Of a stretch of DNA of 64,000 nucleotides, positions 1 to 7,880 are shown piece by piece (the first letter of the stretch is position 1; each line of letters opens with the position of its first letter). Under the pieces are notes generated by a model that saw only the letters and a list, made by a program, of their open reading frames with translations, did no database searches and was not told the DNA's origin. The DNA lies in the IMG/VR virus record IMGVR_UViG_3300037140_000076, positions 1 to 64,000 of that record; one strand, written 5' to 3'. A program made the translations under genes and the position numbers. This DNA comes from a virus.

Positions 1-1
1 T

Positions 2-1549
2 AATTTAGCAGGGGACTGTTACCCTCATCAGGGAGATCTTGATTTTTGGTTACAGGAAATAAACGTTCCTATAACTGAACCAAATCAGTATCATTATAAT
101 AATACTTATTCTAAACAGAATACGGAAACTTCAATTGCCATAGACGCTCCTAACTTTATGCCTGGTAGAGCGTGTACTGTGAATTTTCCAAATAGAATTA
201 TTTCATCGGATAATCAAAATTGGTTTACATTTCCGGCAAATGATTTCTTTGATAATCCTTTAACCGATGGTACTATTATTTCCATAGACGGTATAGAAAA
301 CCAAACAGTGCTTGTTCGTAGTTTAAATAAAACAAGTATTTTTAAATCAATTTTAAGAACAGTAGTAGATGGGCAGACGGTCCAGATTGGAAACGGGGGA
401 GTATTCGCCAACCCTCCACAAGACTTTGGTACAACAACTCTAGGTTATATTGGAACTCAAAACAGAGGAATCTTACATACTGAATATGGTCATATTTGGG
501 CAGATGCAAAAAGAGGCCAGGTATTTAATATGGCAACTGGAGCATCAGGGGTAGATGAAATTTCTAAAGATGGAATGAAAAACTGGTTTAAAGAGAATTT
601 ACCGTTTCGTCTGCTTAGAGACTTCGCTAACATGCCTGAAACCGATATAGATAATAACTTTGTAGGAGTCGGATTAATTTATTCTTTTGATAAAAGAAAT
701 AATAAATTCGCAATGACAAAGCGTGATTGGAGTGTTACTAATCCAAATGTATTCTATGATTCTACCTTAAAACAATTTTATATTTTATCAGGTAATACCC
801 ACATACCGGTAGCGTTAGGAGATCCAAAATTCTTTAAGGACTGTTCGTGGACGGTCTCTTATAACTTCTTTACTAAGTCTTGGGTATCGTTCCATTCATA
901 TAAACCAGATTACTATATTGACTTTATTGACTTCTTTAGTTCAGGTATAAACACACCTACCGGTAGCAGTTACTGGATACATGATTTATTTAATGGAAGT
1001 TACCAGGTGTTTTATGGAAAACTGTTTCCTTTTATTGTGGAACCTGTGGCTAAGTTTGAAGAGCAACTCAAGATGCTTGGTAGCCAAGAGTTTGATACAG
1101 AAGTGAGACGTTATTCAAACGAATTTGATTATACACTTAAAAAGGACATTCCTGGATTCAATAAAGCTATTGTATATAATGATTTTTATAATAGCGGTTT
1201 AAACCACTTAGTAAAGGTAGATAAAAACGACTTTAGTAAATCAGGATCATATCCGATAAAAGGATTTAATCACTGGGACATTGAAGTTGCCGCTGCAAAC
1301 TACAAATGGAGATTTAATCAGTTTTATGCTTTAAATAAAGATAACACCGAAATTCCATTCTGGATATATGCTGGCAACAATGAAGAAAAGACATTAAATC
1401 ATTTAGCGTTTAACTATCTTAAAAACGATTATGATCTTTCCCGGTTAAGAGGACAGTGGTTTAAGACAAGACTTATAAATGATTCATTGAGTAATTATAA
1501 GATCATTTTTAAATTTAATAAAAACGATCAAACCTTACAATTTAGATAA
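2..1549 (+). CDS. 5'-truncated virion protein, crAss-like stabilisation/muzzle type
   Basis: The frame is open from the first bases, so the N-terminus lies upstream; 515 residues are visible and the first ATG at 158 is internal. The stretch reading TEYGHIWADAKRGQVF, followed by a 'GM-x-x-WFKENLPF' segment, resembles proteins annotated as stabilisation or muzzle proteins in crAss-like phages (recalled family knowledge, not searched). No signal peptide or membrane segment is present. The gene ends one base before the next start and opens the virion block, which fits a tail or portal-proximal structural role. The exact family assignment is uncertain. Confidence 0.6.
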   Translation, partial: NLAGDCYPHQGDLDFWLQEINVPITEPNQYHYNNTYSKQNTETSIAIDAPNFMPGRACTVNFPNRIISSDNQNWFTFPANDFFDNPLTDGTIISIDGIENQTVLVRSLNKTSIFKSILRTVVDGQTVQIGNGGVFANPPQDFGTTTLGYIGTQNRGILHTEYGHIWADAKRGQVFNMATGASGVDEISKDGMKNWFKENLPFRLLRDFANMPETDIDNNFVGVGLIYSFDKRNNKFAMTKRDWSVTNPNVFYDSTLKQFYILSGNTHIPVALGDPKFFKDCSWTVSYNFFTKSWVSFHSYKPDYYIDFIDFFSSGINTPTGSSYWIHDLFNGSYQVFYGKLFPFIVEPVAKFEEQLKMLGSQEFDTEVRRYSNEFDYTLKKDIPGFNKAIVYNDFYNSGLNHLVKVDKNDFSKSGSYPIKGFNHWDIEVAAANYKWRFNQFYALNKDNTEIPFWIYAGNNEEKTLNHLAFNYLKNDYDLSRLRGQWFKTRLINDSLSNYKIIFKFNKNDQTLQFR

Positions 1550-1550
1550 G

Positions 1551-2624
1551 ATGCCAGATACTAGCGGAACAAATTATAGTTTTTTAAATGATTATATTTC
1601 TAAAATAATTGGAGACTCTGATAAAGTTGACAACAATGTTTCAGAAGAGGATGATGATCATTTTTATGATGTTCCTGATGAGGATGACACCTCTGATGAG
1701 AATAATGATATTCAGTATAGTATGAATTCTAATGAGGATGACAATTCTGATGAAGGCGCAAGATTAGCTAATGATTATCTTCATGAAACTGGTGATCCGG
1801 ATACTACCGATAGTGACTATGACACTGAAGATGATACTGATCAGGATTCTATTTATGGGCAAGGCGATACGGGAAGTTATTCTGATAGTGCTCCTTCAAA
1901 CCCTGACTATTCATACGTTAGTAGAAATGAAGATCCTGAAAACAGCGATTTAGGCTCTAAGATAGCGTCTAAAGAAAGTCAAGGGAAATATGCAGCGTTT
2001 AATTCAGCCGGTGGTGGGGCAGGGGCTGTTGGTAAATATCAATTTAGATGGAATATTTGGAAAGATTCTATCCAAAAGGTAACCGGGGTAAAAAGTAAAG
2101 ATGAATTTTTAAATAATCCTCAAGCCCAGGAAAAATATTATGGTTGGTATGAAAAGAACTATTTAATACCCGTTGCAAGGAAGCTGCAACCTTATAACAA
2201 GAAAGGATTATCTGAAGACCAGATGGCTGAATTAGTTCATTTTAGAGGTGAAGACGGTGCCAAGAAGTATTTACAAGGAACCGCTCCAGATAAGCCAGAG
2301 AGGTATAATATGTCAACCTCCAAGTACATAGCTACTAAGCAACATGGTGGTGGAGGAGGAATGGGGGGAGGAGGCGGTGGACACGCAGGGGGTGGAGGGG
2401 GAATGGGCGTAGCAATGAGTGCTTCGGCTCAACATACTGGTTTAAATAACTCATCTTTTGATCATATGCTCTTTCCAATGCATGGTGAAAATGAATTTAG
2501 GGGATTGGATGATGGATCAGAAGTATACTTGGAGGATGAGTATGGGAAGAAGAAAAAGCTGAAAGGAAAGCATCATAAAACAACGATGAGAGGTCACGTA
2601 TTTGAAACTCGTTTAAATAGATAA
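1551..2624 (+). CDS. Virion-associated lytic transglycosylase-like protein
   Basis: 357 aa. Residues 1-130 are extremely rich in Asp, Glu and Ser and probably disordered. Residues 135-255 hold a lysozyme/SLT-like domain: the ASKESQGKYAAFN segment places Glu142 as the likely catalytic residue and is followed by a GAVGKYQF motif typical of goose-lysozyme/SLT folds. A glycine-rich linker (about 262-285) leads to a basic C-terminus. It lies between structural genes rather than in the lysis group, so it probably acts on peptidoglycan during DNA entry. Domain type is fairly sure; catalysis is inferred. Confidence 0.65.
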   Translation: MPDTSGTNYSFLNDYISKIIGDSDKVDNNVSEEDDDHFYDVPDEDDTSDENNDIQYSMNSNEDDNSDEGARLANDYLHETGDPDTTDSDYDTEDDTDQDSIYGQGDTGSYSDSAPSNPDYSYVSRNEDPENSDLGSKIASKESQGKYAAFNSAGGGAGAVGKYQFRWNIWKDSIQKVTGVKSKDEFLNNPQAQEKYYGWYEKNYLIPVARKLQPYNKKGLSEDQMAELVHFRGEDGAKKYLQGTAPDKPERYNMSTSKYIATKQHGGGGGMGGGGGGHAGGGGGMGVAMSASAQHTGLNNSSFDHMLFPMHGENEFRGLDDGSEVYLEDEYGKKKKLKGKHHKTTMRGHVFETRLNR

Positions 2625-2626
2625 TT

Positions 2627-4108
2627 ATGGCAAAGAAATGGAAACGTCAAACAGGCGGTAATAAAAGAGATGTACATTTTATAAAAATGAGCATATCTCA
2701 GGCACAACAGGGGGGCTTTGTACCTAAAGAAGATCCTAATAATCCAGGGTTTGATCTGCAAGGTAATCCTATTACCCGTTCTTCTCAAGATTATCCAGAA
2801 TTAGAACAAAATCCAGATGCCAATATAGATGTTACAGGTAATCTTGCAGCACAACAAAGACAACAAAGACAACAGCAGGGGAATGCTCCTAATCAGCCTC
2901 CTAAAAAAATAGCTTTTCTTGATAGCCCTCAAGGTAAGACCCTTAATCAAGGTATTAGAGGAATTACTGATGTGGCTAATTCTATTCAAAATAACAAATT
3001 ACAACATCAGGAAAAACTTCAGTTAAATGAAAGCATGACTCCTAGATTCATGCCTAATCCTAACTCCCAGGGGGCTAATAACGCTCCTGCCTATACGAAG
3101 TATGGTGGGGAAATGAAGATGGGAGGTCCGATTTCACACGGTTCACCAATAGGGGTTGTTGATTCTAATTCAGGCGGTCCTGGACTAGATGAATCAATGT
3201 ACGAAGGTATTAATCATGATAGTTTTTATGGACAGGATATGATTTATAGTGGAGAAATGCCAAGATACCGGGCAGGTGGTACTGTTTCTGCTGATAAAGC
3301 TAAAGAAATCCTTCGTGACGGTACAGCCCAGGGACATCCTTTGACTGATAAACAGAAAAGATATTTTGGATGGATTGCGGGTGGTTCTAAACAAGCAGGT
3401 GGATATTACGCTCAAAACGGAACTCAGGCACCGCCTCCAGCAAATGTCCCAGGAGGACAAGACGTTGTTGATCCTTCTAAACTTACTGATGAATATTATA
3501 TTCAAAATCAACTACTTCAACAGGATAAAGAGATGCTTAATAATAAATTAAAAGCAAAAAATCCTCAAGGATACGCTAAATATTTTTCAGGAATGCAAGC
3601 CTCTGAAAAAGCGGGTCATAGTCGTGAAGATTATGTTCAAGGTTCTGATTACAATGATTATTTATCCCCTGAAGAGGTAAAAAGCGCATTTCCTAATCCT
3701 AATGATTATAATAAATATATTAATAGTTTAAAGTCTGTAAATAGTTTCAATGTACAACAGGGACAAAAACCCCTGTATGGTAATATTGAAGGTGAACAAC
3801 AAGATCCCACTAAGATTAATTATGGAAGAAGGGCTGCAAGTGTTCAAACCTCTCATCAATATGCTCAAAAGATTGGAAATTATAATAGAGATTATAAATA
3901 TAATCCTCAAACACAAGGGGTTGATATTAGCGAAAGCGGTGATCTTTCTAAAAGACCTTCACAGTTTAAACCTATACAGCAACCTCAGCAACAGCAACAA
4001 GTTGCATCAAGACAAACCGGAGGATACTCTGTTGGAGATGAAGTTGAATTAAGTGCTCAGGAAATTAAGGAGTTGAAGAAACAAGGATACAAAATAGAAA
4101 ACATATAA
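2627..4108 (+). CDS. Glutamine-rich internal virion (cargo-like) protein
   Basis: 493 aa, low-complexity and very rich in Gln, Asn, Pro and Gly. Around residues 222-255 is a compact motif with 'KEILRDGT' and 'LTDKQKRYFG' that recurs in phage structural or ejected proteins of gut Bacteroidota phages. Several 'GG-x-x-x-H-G-x-P-I-G' segments resemble the repeats of crAss-like cargo proteins. No enzyme motif was found. It starts 2 bp after the preceding gene in a tightly packed virion operon. The role as an internal protein packed with DNA is inferred from composition and position. Confidence 0.5.
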   Translation: MAKKWKRQTGGNKRDVHFIKMSISQAQQGGFVPKEDPNNPGFDLQGNPITRSSQDYPELEQNPDANIDVTGNLAAQQRQQRQQQGNAPNQPPKKIAFLDSPQGKTLNQGIRGITDVANSIQNNKLQHQEKLQLNESMTPRFMPNPNSQGANNAPAYTKYGGEMKMGGPISHGSPIGVVDSNSGGPGLDESMYEGINHDSFYGQDMIYSGEMPRYRAGGTVSADKAKEILRDGTAQGHPLTDKQKRYFGWIAGGSKQAGGYYAQNGTQAPPPANVPGGQDVVDPSKLTDEYYIQNQLLQQDKEMLNNKLKAKNPQGYAKYFSGMQASEKAGHSREDYVQGSDYNDYLSPEEVKSAFPNPNDYNKYINSLKSVNSFNVQQGQKPLYGNIEGEQQDPTKINYGRRAASVQTSHQYAQKIGNYNRDYKYNPQTQGVDISESGDLSKRPSQFKPIQQPQQQQQVASRQTGGYSVGDEVELSAQEIKELKKQGYKIENI

Positions 4109-4112
4109 CATA

Positions 4113-4517
4113 ATGAAAAAACAAAAAACCATAATAGAAATTGTTCCTTTAAATAAACAACGTTATGAAACTTTGGGGGATTATTTTTATGATAAACAAG
4201 GTGTTAGACATTTTAAAATAACAGATACTGGCAATGAATTCTATAATGATCTAATTCTTGTGCATGAATTAATCGAAGAAATTCTTACAAGAGCAAAAGG
4301 TATAAGCGAGAAGACAATTTTAAGACATGACTTGGAATTTGAGAAACTTTTGAAAGACGGAAAAGTTGGTCCAGATGAAGAACCAGGAGAACATAAAAAT
4401 TCTCCTTATAGACAAGAACATTTATTAGCAGAAATTGTTGAGAAGTTAATGTTGAATCATTTGAATAGAGAAACATTTAAAGAGTATAACAGCAAACTTT
4501 ATAAAATATTTGAATAA
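4113..4517 (+). CDS. Small acidic protein coupled to an ATP-grasp enzyme
   Basis: 134 aa, unrecognised. The N-terminus is beta-like (TIIEIVPLNKQRYETLGDYF), followed by a helical, Glu-rich middle containing 'LVHELIEEIL' and a charged C-terminal half. Its stop codon overlaps the start of the next gene in a TAATG junction, so the two are probably translationally coupled and may form a complex or an enzyme-substrate pair. The 'HELIEE' stretch looks superficially like an HExxE site, but the second histidine needed for a zincin is not evident. Function unknown. Confidence 0.6.
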   Translation: MKKQKTIIEIVPLNKQRYETLGDYFYDKQGVRHFKITDTGNEFYNDLILVHELIEEILTRAKGISEKTILRHDLEFEKLLKDGKVGPDEEPGEHKNSPYRQEHLLAEIVEKLMLNHLNRETFKEYNSKLYKIFE

Positions 4518-5806
4518 TGGGAACAGTTGAAATGATACCAGAGGGACTTAAAATTGACTTAAAAGAAAAAGTTGCTTTGGTTTATGACAATGGCTTGTTT
4601 GTGGAAATTGCTAAAACCCTTTCAAAGTCTTTTAAGAAAGTTTATTATTATATGCCCTGGAAGAACGGTTTCCCAAAATCAAATCAATATATAGTTGGTC
4701 AAGGTATTGAAGGGATAGAAAGAATTCATGACTTTTGGGATTATGTTGATAAAGCAGATATTTTTATTTTTCCTGATATTTACGATGGGGATCTTCAATT
4801 GGAGTTAGTAAGACAAGGTAAGAATGTATGGGGTGGTAGAAAGGGAGAAGACATGGAGCTTTATAGAGATCGTATGAAACGTTATATGAAAAGTGTTGGA
4901 CTTTATGTAACTCCCTGGGTTTCTATAAAAGGTCTTACTAATTTAAGAGAATATTTAAAAGACAACCCTGATGTTTGGATAAAACAAAATGTAACGAGAG
5001 GGGATTTTGAAACAGCCCAGTCTAAATCATATGAAGAATTCGAACCTGTTCTTGATGAATGGGAACACATGTTGGGAAAGGTAAAGGAGAATAAAGTATT
5101 TATTGTAGAAAAGAATTTAGAAGCTGTGGAAACAGGTCTTGACTGTTATACAATAGATGGGCAATATCCGAGTCAGACGTTATGTGGTATAGAAGTAAAA
5201 GATTTAGGTTATGTTGGCAAAGTTATGCCGTATGATGAAATCTCTGATAAGATTACGGATTTTAATGATAAAATTATTGGTGCATTTAAAGCTTATAATT
5301 ACAGAGGGTTTTTTAGTACTGAAATAAGAGTTAGCGAAAACAAACCCCCTTATATGGTTGACTTTTGTGCTCGTGCGGGTTCTCCTCCTAGTGAACTTTA
5401 CCAGCTTATGTATAAAAACTTGGCTGAAATTATTTGGTACGGTGCTCAAGGTTTCATGATTGATCCTATTGTTAAACACGTTTATGGTGTTGAGGCTCTT
5501 ATTCATTCTTCCTGGGCAGATAAGAACTGGCAGAAAATTACTTTTCCACCGGAATATAGAAACAATATTAAATTAAGAAATGCTTGCGTTATTGATGGAT
5601 GTTATTATGCGGTTCCGCAGTCTGTGGGCCTTCCTGAGATTGGTGCCGTTGTTGGGGAAGGGGATACTATGGAAGAGGCTATTGAGCAGGTTAAGAAAAT
5701 TGCTCAGACTATTTCTGGTCATTACGTAGAAATAAAAATTGAATCAATAGATAAAGCACTTGAACAGTTTAATGAGTTAAAGAAGTTTGATATTAAAATT
5801 ATATAA
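4517..5806 (+). CDS. PurD-like ATP-grasp ligase in the virion operon
   Basis: 429 aa, the usual length of phosphoribosylamine-glycine ligase (PurD, ATP-grasp superfamily). Order seen: an N-terminal Rossmann-like pre-ATP-grasp domain (about 15-105), an ATP-binding region with 'DVWIKQN' (about 155) and 'VFIVEKNLE', a glycine-rich 'KDLGYVGKVMPYDE' loop, a C-terminal ATP-grasp strand 'PYMVDFCARAGSPPSE' in the place of the family's 'EFNARFGDPE' Mg/ATP motif, and a PurD-like tail ending 'TMEEAIEQVKKIA'. Several PurD signature residues differ, so substrate use may differ too. The site between capsid-internal proteins is unexpected for purine synthesis. It could ligate a small molecule or amino acid to a virion component (inference). 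Confidence 0.65.
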   Translation: MGTVEMIPEGLKIDLKEKVALVYDNGLFVEIAKTLSKSFKKVYYYMPWKNGFPKSNQYIVGQGIEGIERIHDFWDYVDKADIFIFPDIYDGDLQLELVRQGKNVWGGRKGEDMELYRDRMKRYMKSVGLYVTPWVSIKGLTNLREYLKDNPDVWIKQNVTRGDFETAQSKSYEEFEPVLDEWEHMLGKVKENKVFIVEKNLEAVETGLDCYTIDGQYPSQTLCGIEVKDLGYVGKVMPYDEISDKITDFNDKIIGAFKAYNYRGFFSTEIRVSENKPPYMVDFCARAGSPPSELYQLMYKNLAEIIWYGAQGFMIDPIVKHVYGVEALIHSSWADKNWQKITFPPEYRNNIKLRNACVIDGCYYAVPQSVGLPEIGAVVGEGDTMEEAIEQVKKIAQTISGHYVEIKIESIDKALEQFNELKKFDIKII

Positions 5807-5808
5807 TT

Positions 5809-7785
5809 ATGCCACGTATAAGAATAAAGGGTGTACCTAAAAATGAAGATTCTTTGAAAAAAGTAAGAATCACAAAAGTACCTAAAGCGAAGGCTGGTGG
5901 TAAGTGGATACAGAAGGCCATCAACCCTGCTCATAAAGGCTATTGTACCCCTATGACAAAAGCAACTTGTACCCCGGCAAGAAAAGCATTTGCTAAAAGA
6001 GCTAAAGCGCACAAACTTCAATCAGGTGGTGATACTCCTATTACACACGGTCTTCCAGAAGATCAATCCCATTTAGCTAATATAGAAGCTGAGGGTGGAG
6101 AAGTTTATCAGAACCAGCAAGGTGGATTTAGGAAGATAGCAAACAATGCTCCGGATCACGAGCAAGGTGGTGTAATGATTCCTGATGCTGAACGTGTTTT
6201 GGAAGATACAAGTACTTCAAGAAAAGATAAATATTCTAAGAAATTAAAAATGTCTCCGACTGAGGTTGACACGATTTTTGGATTTAAACCCAAGAGACCG
6301 TTATCTCATGCTGAAGCTTTTGATTCCGTAAATAAACATTATGATAAAGAGGTTAATAAATATAATGGTAAATTAAAAAATACCAATGATGAAGAAACCT
6401 TGGATAAGCTTAGTGCAAATACTGTAAGATTGAATATGCTCAATAGAGATGTCGTTCCTGCAAAAGAGGATGTATTTAATACTTTATTTGAACATCAAGA
6501 AGCTATAAAAGCAGTTCATCAAATTCCAGATGACGGTAAACAAAAATATGGTGGGTTCAAACCTAGAATCAAAGTTCAAACAGGCGGTGACGCAACCGAC
6601 AACCCTGATCTTGGGCTTTATAGAGGTCCTAAGAATCCGGCTAATAGATTTACTCCGACCGGAAAAACTTCTGAAGCTAAGTTAACTGATAAGCAAATTG
6701 TAGATTCCTACAAAGCAGCCGGTGTTGATTTTGGTAGTGCAAGAGGATCAGATTTACAAGATAAAATATATAATTATCTTATAGAAAATCAGCCTGAAGT
6801 TCTAAAGGCATCATTGAAGGAATATGGTGCAAATAAAAAAGCTTTACAAGCGGGTAAGGGTAAGATTAAAGCGTTTAGTGATCCTGATAATGCTACAAAA
6901 GAAGATTTAAAAGCCGCATTACCGTACCTTAAAGACTCTATGCTTGGAGCTAGAATTCCTATACCTACTACAGAATCATCTCAAACCCCAGGTCCGGGTG
7001 GTAACGCTGCTCCTCCGGCAGCGGATCGTCCGTTTGTTCCCAAAACGGGAACTCCGGGTGCTACCGGGAATCCTCAGTCTGTTAAAGAACCTGACAACAA
7101 ATTCCATGAAGGAACGCATTGGTATGATATTGCCCCGGCTGCTGCTGAACTTGCAGATTCGCTTAGAAGGGACCCTGAGCTTTTTAACCCTGTACAGTAT
7201 CATCAATTAAAGTATAAGCTACTCAATCCATCTGCTGCTCTGTACGCTAACCAGGCTGACTATGAGGCGGGTTTACATGCATTACAGGGTCAAAACCTTG
7301 GTTCGGGGGTAAATGCCGCTAATGTGTCTAATTTGACCGCACAGAAGTATAAGGCGAATAACCAGATTTTAGGACAGTATGAAAATCAGAATACAGAGAT
7401 CCAAAATAAGGAAACTGAGTACAATAACCAGGTAAGGGATAAACAATCAATGGCTGATGCCGCAACAAGGGCTAATTTTTACGGTAATGTATTGAGATCC
7501 AGGGATAATCAGAGATTACAGAAGCTTCAGGCTATCCAGGATCTTAGCCGTGTACAGCAATTAAAGGCTCGTCAGAATACTAGTGGTAATTTAGTATCGA
7601 AATTAAGTCCTGCTTTTGATCAACAGGGTAATTATAATGGTTATCAATATATTCCAACTCTTCCGGATGAGGCGGGTTATCAACAACCCACTCAATCGCC
7701 AAAAGGGAAGGGAAAACAATCAACTACGACAACGTACAAAATCGGGGATAGGACCATTAGATCAACAAACACTATTCCTGATTAA
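5809..7785 (+). CDS. Basic/Gln-rich internal virion protein with CTPMTK (DUF5872-like) motif
   Basis: 658 aa. Residues 1-70 are strongly basic and contain 'GYCTPMTKATCTPARKAF', the Cys-Thr-Pro motif I associate with DUF5872 and basic phage DNA-associated proteins. The next 70 residues carry the 'IEAEGGEVYQ' and 'HEQGGVMIPD' segments seen in cargo-like proteins of gut phages. The rest is low-complexity and coiled, with a helical C-terminal third rich in Gln and Asn. Likely an internal, possibly DNA-bound virion protein; this rests on motif recall and context. Confidence 0.55.
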   Translation: MPRIRIKGVPKNEDSLKKVRITKVPKAKAGGKWIQKAINPAHKGYCTPMTKATCTPARKAFAKRAKAHKLQSGGDTPITHGLPEDQSHLANIEAEGGEVYQNQQGGFRKIANNAPDHEQGGVMIPDAERVLEDTSTSRKDKYSKKLKMSPTEVDTIFGFKPKRPLSHAEAFDSVNKHYDKEVNKYNGKLKNTNDEETLDKLSANTVRLNMLNRDVVPAKEDVFNTLFEHQEAIKAVHQIPDDGKQKYGGFKPRIKVQTGGDATDNPDLGLYRGPKNPANRFTPTGKTSEAKLTDKQIVDSYKAAGVDFGSARGSDLQDKIYNYLIENQPEVLKASLKEYGANKKALQAGKGKIKAFSDPDNATKEDLKAALPYLKDSMLGARIPIPTTESSQTPGPGGNAAPPAADRPFVPKTGTPGATGNPQSVKEPDNKFHEGTHWYDIAPAAAELADSLRRDPELFNPVQYHQLKYKLLNPSAALYANQADYEAGLHALQGQNLGSGVNAANVSNLTAQKYKANNQILGQYENQNTEIQNKETEYNNQVRDKQSMADAATRANFYGNVLRSRDNQRLQKLQAIQDLSRVQQLKARQNTSGNLVSKLSPAFDQQGNYNGYQYIPTLPDEAGYQQPTQSPKGKGKQSTTTTYKIGDRTIRSTNTIPD

Positions 7786-7880
7786 TTTGTAACAAAATTT
7801 AGTGATAATTTCCTTATTTTAAGGATTTTGTCATAATTTTGAATTACAATTATAATTAAATTTTGTTATAATTTTATAAA
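7786..7880 (+). promoter_or_regulatory. AT-rich gap with a duplicated ATTTTGTnATAATTTT motif
   Basis: This is one of the few real gaps in the virion block. A hairpin CCTTA-TTT-TAAGG at 7812-7824 is followed by two copies of ATTTTGT(C/T)ATAATTTT at 7825-7840 and 7860-7875, 35 bp apart, the second ending just before the ATG at 7881. It may be a late promoter or an operator for the three giant virion genes. No TAnnTTTG element was found here, so any promoter would be of a different class. Confidence 0.4.
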
